Source: Streptomyces violaceorubidus
GTDB taxonomy: Bacteria > Actinomycetota > Actinomycetes > Streptomycetales > Streptomycetaceae
DNA: 15,465 nt
Assembly: GCF_000717995.1 (NCBI RefSeq)
Contig: NZ_JODM01000056.1
Span: forward strand, 1 to 15,465
Direction: 5' to 3'
Below the pieces are notes generated by a model. It made no database searches, was not told the origin of the DNA, and saw only the letters and a program-made list of their open reading frames with translations. Numbering within the stretch: position 1 is the first letter of the stretch; each line of letters opens with the position of its first letter. Shown here piece after piece: positions 6,901-13,101 of this stretch. Made by a program: the position numbers and the translations under genes.

Positions 6901-9213
6901 GCGAACGAGGTCGCCGACACCGCGCTCTCCCCGCACCATCTGTCCGCCAACGCGCTGCGGATCTTCCGTGATTCGTATCCCGTCGAAGGCGCCGCCACAC
7001 CGGGCGTGCTGGCCGGTACGGACTTCACGATCGAGGTGAGGGGGTATCTCACCGACGTACGGGTCCTGCCGCAGCCGCCCAAGCTCGACGCGGAACGCTG
7101 GCTGCAGTCCACCGACGCGTCCGCCTCCACCCGGAACAGGCAGGCAGGCCACCAGGGCGGCCTGTCCATGGCGGGCCGGTACGGCGGGAAGGGCGACGCT
7201 GTGGCGCCCCAGGGCGGCCTCCAGGCACGCGTCGCCCGTACGGAGAGCGTCACCGTCAACGACAACACTGGTGTCTTCCGCGTCACCACCGAGGACACCA
7301 CGGCCGCGTTCCGCTTCACCGCAAAGGCCCACTACGTGGTGACCGTCCGCAGCGGCGTGCGCAACCTGGCCAGCGGCACCGTAGCCCCGGGACTGGGCGG
7401 CCTGAACCGTACCCGCGTAGTCGAACTTCCCGAAGGCGTGGAATTCCTGCTAGTGGACAATGACCTGCAGAACCACCCGGACCTGGCGGCGCTGGTCGCC
7501 GAGGCCGGCCAGACGTCCGCGTCCGTCGGCCCACCGGACCGCCGCCTTCCGGCATGGTACGTCGACAGCGGTGGCACCATCGGCGCGGGGGTGGTCACCG
7601 AGGTCCACGCCGGAGGCGGCCGAGACTCGTTCCAGCGGCGGATACACCGCCTGGTCCTGCAAGAGGCCCCGGGGGTGACCACGCCCGGTCACGCTGCCTA
7701 CGTGCCCGGCGTGTTGACCCGGATCAACGAACTCTCCACCAGCCTCGGCCTGCGCACTCTGGTCAACGCGGGTCCCCAAGGGCACACAGCCTTCCATTTC
7801 GTCCACCGGTCCTGGCTCGGCCCCCGTCTTGTCGAGGTGGCGCTCGTCGCGCGGCCGGCCCCCGGACAGGACCTCTCCGCACACCGTGGCAAGCGGGTTA
7901 CGACGACTTCCGGCATGGACAACGTGTTCGGCCACTCCCACGGCGACGGCACCGCCCTGGAGGTGCCGGGCGCCACCAGGATCAGCAGCACCCGGACCAT
8001 CAGCGGACAGGTCGACTTCGTACCGCTCGGCGAAAGCAACGGCGAGCGGGCCAGGAGCACGCTGAGTCTGGCACGGCAGAGCAACCGCTCGGACGCCCAG
8101 AGCTCCAGCCGTGAACTGCGCTCCTGGCAGCGCACGTTCGGCAACACCAGTGAGTTTCCCGTGCCGTACGAGTACGAGGTGCGGGTCTCCTCACGCCCGC
8201 TGACCGAGTCCCTGGTCGGACGTCTCGCCGATCTGATCGGCGGCGTGCTGGACCGGGCGGCCGTGTTCGTCCTGCCCCCCTCCTCGGTCGGACTATTCCC
8301 CGCGTCCCGGATCGGGCGCCGGGAGGTGGAACCGGCCACCGCCGTGCTGCGGTTCAACGTCTCGGAGACACCGGACCAGGGGGAACGGCGAGCCGCGACC
8401 GTCCCGCCTGCCGTCTTCACGACCGACCCATCCGTGCCCCGCCCGACGCCGCCCCCCGGCGGGGTGGCCGTGGAGGCGGAGGTCCCAGCGGACCTGCGCG
8501 TCCTGCTGTCCAGCCCGGCCTGGGTGCCAGCACGGCCGATCGAGATCTACGACTTCGGTGGCATGGACGAGCTCAGGGACGCGCTGAGAGCCGTCGACCA
8601 CTCTCTGAAGGACACCTCCAGGCCCCAGACCACCACGTCGACCGAAGGCATGCTCATTCGGCTGACGTCGCTGGCGCAGAGCAACCGACTGACCCCGCTG
8701 GAGCCCGCGGCCATCGCCCCGTTCCTCGGCCGCCCGGGCGGCACCGGTGTGTCGATGAAGATCACTCTGTACTCACCGCGCGCGGAGGTGACCAGCAAGG
8801 ACACCGCCATCGACCGGATCGAGCTCTCCGCGGACGGCTTCCAGACACAGGCGAACAACACCATCACGCCGAGCCTCAGTTACAACCATTCCTCACGGTA
8901 CGCCTCCACTGACCGCGGCGGACCGACCGTCCCGGTCCTGGGCGACCGCGCCATGCTCGGCCAGAACGCAAGCTCCTCCAGTCAGCGCCGCGAACTGCTG
9001 CGATTCGGCACACCGATGGCCAACGCCAAGGGCGAAGGCCTGGACGGCCACCGCGTCCGCGCCGTGGCACTAGTAGAGGTCCACGGCCCCAGCGGCACGC
9101 GCTGGGTCGCCGGAGACCTCCTGTTCCGTACGACCGAGACGCCTCCTGGAGCCGGACGGTCGGATCGGACGGGCCGGAGCGAACAGACCCGCGAAGCCGA
9201 ACAGGCCCTGTGA
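964..9213 (+). CDS. Giant multidomain protein with lethal factor-like zinc metalloprotease domain
   Basis: The product has 2749 residues. Residues 1-170 hold a possible clan CD-like His95 (LLMAHSS) and Cys144 (VVLTCSTG). Residues 170-430 are an unassigned globular region and 436-697 a Pro/Ser/Thr/Gly-rich linker. Residues 700-960 carry a zinc peptidase with HELAH (828-832), Tyr879 and Glu886. Residues 966-1070 are an acidic Pro-rich linker. Residues 1075-2740 read as six degenerate beta-rich units of about 290 residues, and the last 30 residues are charged. The start is the first ATG after an in-frame stop (907-909), with GGGAG at 953-957 six bases before it. No signal peptide, WXG-type N-terminus or transmembrane helix is visible, so export is unexplained. 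Large Streptomyces proteins of this style (some annotated 'lonely Cys') are from memory thought to be secreted effectors; for this one an antagonistic role is inference. The abrupt N-terminus could also mean a 5' truncation. Coding status is certain, function is not. Confidence 0.85.
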   Translation: MLLAGAPVLTELDGKDVTLRSLTVNGGVLHASLPGFTPGIAAARDPIAALLARNRAAVDFTGYYLQGLPPSRPLLADWRPWPWPRGLNPFLLMAHSSPLNQLCLMVDGEARPVADQALGSWLRALPNLNTSKRPLEDPVVVLTCSTGAMRPQLADMVGRLVWFPHGEITVGAKPLDAVGRAAGDRVRLGLRRTEDGEGGRFRSSYPQGPAGDRVRFAYRSRFAFRPADWLVERSAAPGTRAPAGARPYPIGGERALGLSYFDRRDRASRLSALAAPMVEPSYVAWTPNDAYQPGTSAHAGPVAGVPRAAAQPWHTRELGELPFGLDGVATVACYFADGLFAVYDERQDLTYWEMPLAFGRRMRKDLAAAQASGPPPRVLLLTDFDAISGNAREQVVQGLGGPELITVNVPSTLFLDEDSQHGATRSRIALLPATSGLAAPVWTATTTAGTSTTLSPGPRDLGDRTNRALSEEDSVSAQDDVSSLVEPGASFDEAAWREQSAAVLEWVLKGVKERRAAPAGGADQVHPPTVPPTQSSIVQVPEPGRPDMSHLVGGMAPSSHVSNLSGSPSLLPYGTSTAETRPYAAPPMTSRQASGQHSAEAPQYGQPPLARTEGTLADSGSAGMPATPSTSGSRREPTELRSGAQNANSAASQPASTTHGTESADDGRPSTGPLTPAEDQLTGQVGNPGAEASVAAKPDMLPAAEEFVRTHIHVPDTVEQPASARAELIRLLNHMLRNPDVATRVLGSGVRVVVVPRDTRVTDLGRFAHLSNVHEHMDSSGTRTSCELRALTNPDRHVIAIPEENLLGETTPVPPRGHFPDGCSAAVHELAHMIHVYGLTEPQQALLDTLHREKLALGPHALWPDGPRTDLQGRITENYSSRSPVEYFAQATSAYLHTNHGTDPYTGRPRNNGPWSIRVNESAQLFHLLGTLYGARPEPLAANLVRATRRLNDSYEALRDYDHLITTQSAEPPGDGQGGDGEGVVAVAIPTNTVTPPMYDLPTIVVTPPAEDLPTIVASPPTDTVPERERHLQTISAPDHAPGPASESGPELAPEPAPDLEDGAPARPLSDPVLRFGTRRDGALELAHITPVPQATVEWLRERVIELVENGQGPDPEFHARVRRVLTARLLSAEWARLFSVAGLPLNVTYRKRRHPVSLRLGLTALGPSPQQLGHMSDGPPVGVQRWAFGVNEAGDSGGSGDLRAFGHPFSHTWSVDKGPLRRITFTPQPSLTYNQLTTSVTVGTTVQPMVLLRSKGRHWPFDYAMTWELRRNDGPVTSPLGTLPALGWEPAPGLAPDKLLVWFPTYLSTSEGLPDVDPTRPESVPAPLYRLLDEVPLFGPQALADHDVLFADVLRSFADPLDSLSEGSRRELFEFFGEGNLRSNLPQTWGGSVASPTLYTSSGEAIGYLRIGAELTGGDTITGPTTASSVLETYILRSLRVQGSAQIGNGAGFNVSITLGFGTGAPDPLTGVEPLGGQFTFQFGGQHQFTHVLTSGGSARIAHSLRTATPLLQVTPRMRLRIALVRPDGAPLGPTAGSPLDGDKQYPVVMLVPSLDALGHVPTQTRYLPPEVLHLKQLGVSTTPLQVSGSSPLFDHAERWLRDNGFLPSDRPQTRRWDKAMDQAIRTQRVNNLRKLDQMRSRLGLRSALDEMIEGGDTTWFELPTPLGTQRVSVRLVTERRYTAPDANAGVEHQRTLPKIQTLNYTGSTIAGEQHFQGTPFAWNVGGEGAVINPLDVDGDQRLEQIRPHYSYTSQTTRNTGSSTGSGHEYYMLSPTQNGTQVFAVPVTHRMVITHSHGPNPEPVSADGSVRVAVPTFRTLDRPSPAPRPGPATVRDHRHRDDRLLALPNPGRTLEEGVLRLPETALLDRVGGSADLRREVLAMIKDIEHAVAEENERYVMPPTPGAWIEEDDVEAQDTATDATVEPRAVPRPWSSPLLRAVGGLIAGSAHWVSGSVGDAGRWVWRASVGEPATEHESSANEVADTALSPHHLSANALRIFRDSYPVEGAATPGVLAGTDFTIEVRGYLTDVRVLPQPPKLDAERWLQSTDASASTRNRQAGHQGGLSMAGRYGGKGDAVAPQGGLQARVARTESVTVNDNTGVFRVTTEDTTAAFRFTAKAHYVVTVRSGVRNLASGTVAPGLGGLNRTRVVELPEGVEFLLVDNDLQNHPDLAALVAEAGQTSASVGPPDRRLPAWYVDSGGTIGAGVVTEVHAGGGRDSFQRRIHRLVLQEAPGVTTPGHAAYVPGVLTRINELSTSLGLRTLVNAGPQGHTAFHFVHRSWLGPRLVEVALVARPAPGQDLSAHRGKRVTTTSGMDNVFGHSHGDGTALEVPGATRISSTRTISGQVDFVPLGESNGERARSTLSLARQSNRSDAQSSSRELRSWQRTFGNTSEFPVPYEYEVRVSSRPLTESLVGRLADLIGGVLDRAAVFVLPPSSVGLFPASRIGRREVEPATAVLRFNVSETPDQGERRAATVPPAVFTTDPSVPRPTPPPGGVAVEAEVPADLRVLLSSPAWVPARPIEIYDFGGMDELRDALRAVDHSLKDTSRPQTTTSTEGMLIRLTSLAQSNRLTPLEPAAIAPFLGRPGGTGVSMKITLYSPRAEVTSKDTAIDRIELSADGFQTQANNTITPSLSYNHSSRYASTDRGGPTVPVLGDRAMLGQNASSSSQRRELLRFGTPMANAKGEGLDGHRVRAVALVEVHGPSGTRWVAGDLLFRTTETPPGAGRSDRTGRSEQTREAEQAL
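1231..1500 (+). other. Domain: putative clan CD-like cysteine protease core, residues 90-179 of the giant protein
   Basis: A hydrophobic strand ends in His95 (FLLMAHSS). About 49 residues later a second hydrophobic strand ends in Cys144 (VVVLTCSTG), followed by an ADMVGRLVWFP segment. A strand-His, then strand-Cys followed by small residues, is the layout of caspase-like clan CD peptidases. It also resembles the single-Cys domain seen in giant actinobacterial proteins. This is a pattern match by eye; the residues between are not distinctive, and the domain may be non-catalytic. Confidence 0.4.
3055..3860 (+). other. Domain: anthrax lethal factor-like (M34/ATLF) zinc metalloprotease, residues ~698-965
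   Basis: The zinc motif HELAH is at residues 828-832, giving His828 and His832 as ligands and Glu829 as the catalytic base. Downstream lies Tyr879, then six residues, then Glu886 followed by YFAQA. Lethal factor has the same Tyr728-x6-Glu735 arrangement followed by FFAEA, where Tyr728 assists catalysis and Glu735 is the third zinc ligand. All five catalytic positions are therefore present, so the domain looks active. A helix-rich stretch (AELIRLLNHMLRNPDV) precedes the motif. The substrate cannot be read from the sequence. Confidence 0.8.
3946..4035 (+). repeat. 36-bp tandem repeat in linker
   Basis: Two full copies (3946-3981 and 3982-4017) and a diverged partial third encode a 12-residue unit, TPPxxDLPTIVx. 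The core GACCTGCCCACCATCGT recurs exactly 36 bases apart (3961 and 3997). The repeat lies in the acidic proline-rich linker between the metalloprotease and the beta-rich units, and probably acts as a spacer whose length can vary by slippage. Confidence 0.75.
4300..9160 (+). repeat. Six degenerate ~290-residue beta-rich units, residues ~1110-2730
   Basis: Each unit closes with a Ser/Thr-rich turn followed by an alternating hydrophobic strand. I place these closing segments at residues 1230-1276, 1485-1533, 1750-1800, 2090-2135, 2369-2413 and 2663-2711, spaced 255 to 340 residues apart. A second shared segment, a short helix with an LGLR-like end followed by a strand ending in V-x-V/L, recurs near 1120, 1625, 2246 and 2563. 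A third, LP-x3-L or similar with glycines, occurs near 1568, 1859, 2196 and 2435. Identity between units is low, so these are old repeats visible as pattern only. They are probably a structural or adhesive scaffold. Confidence 0.5.
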
Positions 9214-9778
9214 GTTCCGGCACCCACCCGGCCAGGCCGTACCTCGGAAGGACAGTGCATGGCATCCGTGCGGGCGGCCGACCGCGCCTCCTGCCTGGCG
9301 GCGCGGGGTGCGGCCGCCTCACTCGAACGGGTGTGGTGGCGAATCGTTGCACCGCACGTGCTCCGGGTGGCGCCATGGTGGTGTGCCGTGGTGCGCTCCC
9401 GCGCTCCCTGCCCCTGCCGGTGGCAAGCCGACAACGATGACTGGGTGCCGAGCGGGGTGGCTCCCCTGGCTGTACCGCCCGGCACAGGTCCTGCCCGTCA
9501 CCTCGGCCTGGGGCGTGGGCCGGTACTCCTGCCCTGGCCAGTCCTCCACGAACTTCGTCTACGAGGCGGTACAGCAGTACACGCACCGAGAAAGGAAGGA
9601 CGGTGGTCTTCTGCGGCGACTGGGTATGTATGTAGGCGAGTTCCAGATTCTGTCACGGATCTTCGGGGGCCGTCGCGGAGAGTCGTCGTGGCGTTCGATA
9701 GTGGGCTCCACACCTACTGTTCTTCTGCACTGAACTTTGACGGTGCTGGCGTCCAGGGCGCGGACCTGTGCTGGGTAA
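9214..9778. other. Non-coding or decayed stretch after the giant gene
   Basis: About 565 bases of high-GC sequence with no recognisable gene. Several frames are open but none keeps a clear codon bias. One frame, around 9440-9640, reads a short plausible stretch (AWGVGRYSCPGQSST) that I cannot place in a family. No clear terminator hairpin follows the giant gene's stop codon. With transposase debris beginning at 9779, this is most likely remains of older insertions. Confidence 0.5.
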
Positions 9779-10000
9779 CTCGGTATCCAGGGAGCGGCGC
9801 GGCAAGCGCGTCGTCACCACGATCCCCGGCGGCCAGGCCGAGCAGCCCCGGACCTTGTCTACCGCGACTTCGTCGCCTGCGCCCCGAACCGCTGCTGGGT
9901 AGCCGATTTCACGTACGTGCAGACCTTCGCCGGCGTCGTCTACGTGGCGTTCGTCGTGGACACCTTCTTGCTCCGGATCGTGGGCTGGTCGGCCGCCACG
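9779..10000 (+). mobile_element. IS3-family transposase (OrfB) fragment, frameshifted
   Basis: The pieces LGIQG, RRGKRVVTTIPGG and then DLVYRDFVACAPNRCWVAD followed by FTYV fit the middle of IS3-family OrfB proteins, where the segment WVADFTYV carries the first Asp of the DDE catalytic triad. FAGVVYVAFVVD and RIVGW continue the family pattern. The reading frame changes near 9795 and again near 9857, and the rest of OrfB, OrfA and both terminal repeats are missing. It is a dead internal fragment fused directly to a copy of the giant gene's 3' end. Confidence 0.8.
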
Positions 10001-10006
10001 CGCCCA

Positions 10007-10440
10007 TGGGCCTACTCCAGGGGAAAAGGTCTGGACGGGCACCGGGTCCGCGCCGTGGCGCTCGTCGAGGTCCGCGGGCCCCGGGGGACGCGCTGGGTCA
10101 CCGGCGACGTCCTGTTCCGTACGACCGAGACGCATCCCGGGGCGACCGGGCCGAGGTCATGGAACCGGTCGGGGAGGCCGATGCGCCGGAGCCGGTCGGT
10201 GAGGACGTGCCCGACGTACCCGCGACGACAGGTCAGGTACCGGACGGGACAGCGTCGCTCCTGCCTCCAGTGCAGGTCCCCACTCTGGCACAGCAGACGT
10301 TCGCCATCATGGCCCCGGCGTCGAAGCCCCCGGACGAGCCCCTGAGCTCGGTGGGTTTCACGGGCCCGCGCCCTCCTCCGGGACGGGTAGGGCGTGTGCC
10401 GCGCGACGTACTTCCTGCAACACCGCCGCGACAGAGGTGA
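10007..10440 (+). pseudogene. Displaced partial copy of the giant gene's 3' end with a different tail
   Basis: Positions 10026-10133 align without gaps to 9035-9142 at the end of the giant gene, with 14 mismatches in 108 bases by hand count. Both encode GLDGHRVRAVALVEV, then GTRWV, GD and LFRTTET. After this the two diverge. The matching frame runs on with Arg-rich text, while the next frame reads an acidic tail (VMEPVGEADAPEPVGEDV) to a TGA at 10438-10440, which suggests a frameshift near 10135. There is no start codon of its own and transposase debris sits in front. It is a leftover of a paralogue or an alternative 3' cassette. Its 3' end overlaps the end of the LysR gene on the other strand. 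Confidence 0.75.
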
Positions 10441-11278
10441 CGTGTGCCATGTCCGGCCACAGCAGCGCATACGTGTGACGGAGCGGCCAGCTCCGCAGCG
10501 GACGATACACCAGCATCGGGTCCATGCTGTCCCGCAGGGCCAGCTCACTCATGAGGCTGACGCCCAGACCCGCGGCCACGAGTTTCTGGAGAGTGCGGGT
10601 GTCATCGACGGTCGCGCTGAACCGGGGCTCGAAGCCGAGGTTCGTGCAGGCCGCCAGGAACCGGTGCCGGAAGCTTTCCATGACCCAGTCTTCGTCGGCC
10701 AGATCGGCGAGATCCACCGTCCCGCGCCCGGCCAGCCGGTGGTCGCAGCGCATGACGACACACCGGCGGTCGGTCATCAGTGGCACCCGTAGCATGGTCG
10801 ACTCGCCCTCGGGCAGGCTGTCGTTGGCCCAGTTGCAGAGCAGGCCGAGGTCCGCCTCACCGGTCCGGATCATCCGGCGCGCCTCGGCGGGCTCGGCCTG
10901 CGCGACCGCGATCCGCACCCCCGGCCTGCGGGTCCGTAGTCGTTCCACGACTGGGGGCAGCAGGGCTGCACACCCGCTCTGGAAGGCCACCACGCGCACC
11001 AGGCCGCCGCCCCGGGCGACCCGGGCTGCGATGTCCTGGTCGGCGGCGCGCAGGGCGGAGAAGACGGTGTCCGCGTGCCGGACCAGGGCCTCTCCTGTGG
11101 GAGTGAGTCGCAGTCCGCGACCGGCGCGCGTCACCAGGGGTGTGCCCACCGCCCGCTGGAGACGCCTCATCTGGTAGCTGACCGCGGGTTGGGTGTAACC
11201 GAGGGATGCCGCGGCGGCCGTGTAAGAACCCGTGCGCGCGATCTCCGCCAGGACCTGTAACTGGCGTATTTCCAACAC
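10358..11278 (-). CDS. LysR-family transcriptional regulator
   Basis: The 306-residue product has the standard LysR layout. Residues 1-60 are the winged helix-turn-helix (EIRQLQVLAEIARTGSYTAA, then LGYTQPAVSYQMRRLQ). From about residue 90 to the end lies a periplasmic-binding-type effector domain, including LVRVVAFQSG and AAGLGVSLMSELAL. I place the start at GTG 11278 (TTG at 11275 is the alternative), because family members begin about three residues before EIRQL; a longer frame up to 11377 would add an unlikely tail. TATGAT on the minus strand (11290-11285) lies six bases before the GTG, fitting a leaderless transcript. Codon 7 is TTA (11260-11258), the rare leucine codon read by the bldA tRNA in Streptomyces. 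It is divergent from the transporter operon, which it probably controls; the effector is unknown. Confidence 0.92.
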   Translation of the reverse strand: MLEIRQLQVLAEIARTGSYTAAAASLGYTQPAVSYQMRRLQRAVGTPLVTRAGRGLRLTPTGEALVRHADTVFSALRAADQDIAARVARGGGLVRVVAFQSGCAALLPPVVERLRTRRPGVRIAVAQAEPAEARRMIRTGEADLGLLCNWANDSLPEGESTMLRVPLMTDRRCVVMRCDHRLAGRGTVDLADLADEDWVMESFRHRFLAACTNLGFEPRFSATVDDTRTLQKLVAAGLGVSLMSELALRDSMDPMLVYRPLRSWPLRHTYALLWPDMAHVTSVAAVLQEVRRAAHALPVPEEGAGP

Positions 11279-11472
11279 CTCCCGATCATAAAGGCTGTTG
11301 ATGGGACAGCGAAAGAACCCTTGTTGGACAGGACACACCTGGATTGAGTCGAATGGAGACACGCTTCTCGTCGCCACCGTTGCCGCTCGCAGGAGTTGAC
11401 GCGGGCGCGGGCGCGGTGGCCGAGCCCGGCCCGGTCATTCGGCCACCGCTCGTCCGTCCAGGAGAGACACAT
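11279..11472. promoter_or_regulatory. Divergent promoter region between LysR gene and transporter operon
   Basis: This 194-bp gap separates two divergent starts, the usual place for a LysR binding site. Leftward, TATGAT on the minus strand at 11285-11290 is a good -10 for a transcript starting at or next to the GTG; its -35 is weak. TGTTGATGGGACAG (11296-11309) and TGTTGGACAGGAC (11322-11334) form an imperfect direct repeat 26 bases apart that could belong to the operator. I see no convincing -10/-35 pair for the rightward operon. TTGACG at 11395 is a candidate -35 without a good partner. Confidence 0.5.
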
Positions 11473-12447
11473 ATGCTGAACCGCTCACGGGGCAGAATCA
11501 CGTCGACACGTACCACCGCCACCTGTGCCGCCGTGGTGTTCGTCGCGGTGGCCTCCCTGACCGCGACAGCCTGTTCGGGCAACACCGCGGGCGATGGGAA
11601 GGTGCCGGGCGCCCGGACATCGGCCGCCGCGGCCGGGGCGGGATCCGATGCCGTGGACCGGTTGGTGCAGGCCGAGCAGCCCGCCGAGGGGTCGCTGCTG
11701 CCCAGCGGTTCCACCGCCGCCGGGATACGGAAGAGGGGGACCCTGACCGTCGGCGGCACCCAGACCGCCGCGCTGTTCTCGCTGCTCGACCCGACCACCG
11801 GCAAGGTCGAGGGGTTCGATGCGGCGATGTCCCGGCTGCTGGCGAAGTACGTGACGGGCAAGGACTCGGTGAAGAGGGTCAACGTCACCGCGGCCACCCG
11901 CGAGGCACTGCTGAAGAACCACGCGGTGGACGCGGTGCTCGCCACCTACACCATCACGCCGGAGCGGAAGAAGCAGGTCGCCTTCGCCGGGCCCTACTAC
12001 GAGGACGGCCTGGCGATCGAGGTCCGTCAGTCCGAGTCCGGCATCAAGACGCTGTCCGACCTCGCGGGCAAGACCGTGGTGACCCAGGCCGCCTCCACCG
12101 CGGCCACCGCCGTCAAGCGGGGAGCGCCCACGGCGAAGATGCAGCTTTTCGACACCAACGTCGAGTGCGTACAGGCGCTGCGCCAGGGCCGTGCCGACGC
12201 GTACGTCCTCGACCAGGGCGTCCTGGCGGGCAACGCCTCGACGAATCCGGACGTGAAGGTGCTGGCCGGCACCTTCAGCAAGGAGCCGTACGGCATTGGA
12301 CTGCCTTTGGACGAGCCGGACTTCAGGCAGTTCGTCCAAGGCTGGCTGAAGAAGATCACCGCCGACGGGACATGGGCGAAGGTGTGGAAGGCCACCGTGG
12401 GCACCCAGGTGCCCGGCCCGGCACCCGCGCCTCCGGCGATCGGCTGA
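11473..12447 (+). CDS. ABC transporter substrate-binding lipoprotein (polar amino acid type, SBP family 3)
   Basis: The 324-residue product captures a solute outside the membrane for an ABC importer. Residues 1-34 form a lipoprotein signal: Arg-rich start, hydrophobic stretch, then TATAC with Cys34 as the lipidation site. Residues 35-85 are a linker. The family 3 domain follows, with RGTLTVGG, the GFDAAMSRLL helix, and ATYTITPERKKQVAFAGPYY, the hallmark of glutamate/glutamine-type binding proteins (GluB-like). The start is ATG 11473, because AGGAG lies eight bases before it and the signal peptide begins there; an in-frame TTG at 11344 would put 43 unlikely residues in front. The stop is six bases before the first permease, so the two are probably co-translated. 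The exact substrate cannot be read. Confidence 0.92.
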   Translation: MLNRSRGRITSTRTTATCAAVVFVAVASLTATACSGNTAGDGKVPGARTSAAAAGAGSDAVDRLVQAEQPAEGSLLPSGSTAAGIRKRGTLTVGGTQTAALFSLLDPTTGKVEGFDAAMSRLLAKYVTGKDSVKRVNVTAATREALLKNHAVDAVLATYTITPERKKQVAFAGPYYEDGLAIEVRQSESGIKTLSDLAGKTVVTQAASTAATAVKRGAPTAKMQLFDTNVECVQALRQGRADAYVLDQGVLAGNASTNPDVKVLAGTFSKEPYGIGLPLDEPDFRQFVQGWLKKITADGTWAKVWKATVGTQVPGPAPAPPAIG

Positions 12448-12453
12448 GCGGCG

Positions 12454-13101
12454 ATGGGCTTCGTCCTCTCCCATCTGGGTGTGTTCGGCAACGGTCTGCT
12501 GGTCTCCCTGGAGCTGAGCGGTCTGACGTTCCTGCTGGCCGGTCTGCTCGGCGGGCTGCTGGCCTGCTGCCGGATCGCTCCGGTGGTGCCGCTCCGACTC
12601 TTCGCCTGGGCCTACGTCGTCACGCTGCGCAGCATCCCGCTGCTGGTCCTGCTGACGCTGTTCGTGTTCGGGCTGCCGGAGGCCGGAGTCGTCTACTCGC
12701 TCTTCTGGACGGCGGTGACGGCGATGAGCCTGTACTGGGCGGCGTTCTTCTGCGAGGTCGTCCGCTCGGGTGTGCGGGCGGTGCCGCGTGGCCAGATCGA
12801 GGCGGGCCGGGCGCTGGGCCTGACCTTCGGGCAGGTGCTGCGGCTCGTCGTCCTTCCGCAGGCCCTGCGCTCCACGGTGCAGCCGCTGGCCTCGCTGCTC
12901 ATCGCCGTCACGCTCAACTCCTCGCTGGCCGCGGCCGTCGGGGTGACCCGGGAACTGACCGGCCAGACCCAACTGCTGGACCAGCAGTTCGCGCAGCCCC
13001 TGATCAGCTTCGGCGCGGCAGCCGCGTGCTACGTCGCCCTCACCCTGCTGATCGGGCGGTCGGCGGCGCTACTCGAACGCCGGCTGGTGGTACAGCGGTG
13101 A
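12454..13101 (+). CDS. Amino acid ABC transporter permease 1 (GluC/HisM type)
   Basis: The 215-residue product is an integral membrane subunit with about five hydrophobic segments, starting at residues 10-37 (NGLLVSLELSGLTFLLAGLL). Residues 110-136 hold PRGQIEAGRALGLTFGQVL and LVVLPQAL, the cytoplasmic EAA loop that docks on the ATPase; Glu116 opens it. Length and motif order match the polar amino acid permease family (HisMQ/GluC/GluD). The gene follows the binding protein by six bases and its TGA overlaps the GTG of the next permease, so the operon is translationally coupled. The ATPase this loop should contact is not encoded here. Confidence 0.92.
   Translation: MGFVLSHLGVFGNGLLVSLELSGLTFLLAGLLGGLLACCRIAPVVPLRLFAWAYVVTLRSIPLLVLLTLFVFGLPEAGVVYSLFWTAVTAMSLYWAAFFCEVVRSGVRAVPRGQIEAGRALGLTFGQVLRLVVLPQALRSTVQPLASLLIAVTLNSSLAAAVGVTRELTGQTQLLDQQFAQPLISFGAAAACYVALTLLIGRSAALLERRLVVQR

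Noticed and set aside
5887..7332. Minus-strand open frame (481 codons) antisense to the giant gene
   Set aside because: Shadow of the plus-strand codon bias; Arg/Gly/Val-rich text with no recognisable motif.
9259..10440. A 393-codon open frame across the decayed region
   Set aside because: It crosses the IS3 fragment and the giant-gene copy in the wrong frame for their recognisable parts, so it is open by composition only. Only its last part may preserve a real tail.
11279..11377. Upstream start at 11377 for the LysR gene
   Set aside because: The extra residues do not fit the family, whose helix-turn-helix begins almost at the N-terminus, and the extension would cover the divergent promoter region.
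11344..11472. Upstream start (TTG 11344) for the binding lipoprotein
   Set aside because: It would place 43 residues before an obvious lipoprotein signal peptide, and ATG 11473 has its own ribosome site.
12165..13097. In-frame extension upstream of permease 2
   Set aside because: It lies entirely over the binding protein and permease 1 genes and reads as Gly/Arg/Pro-rich shadow text; GTG 13098 overlapping the stop is the natural start.
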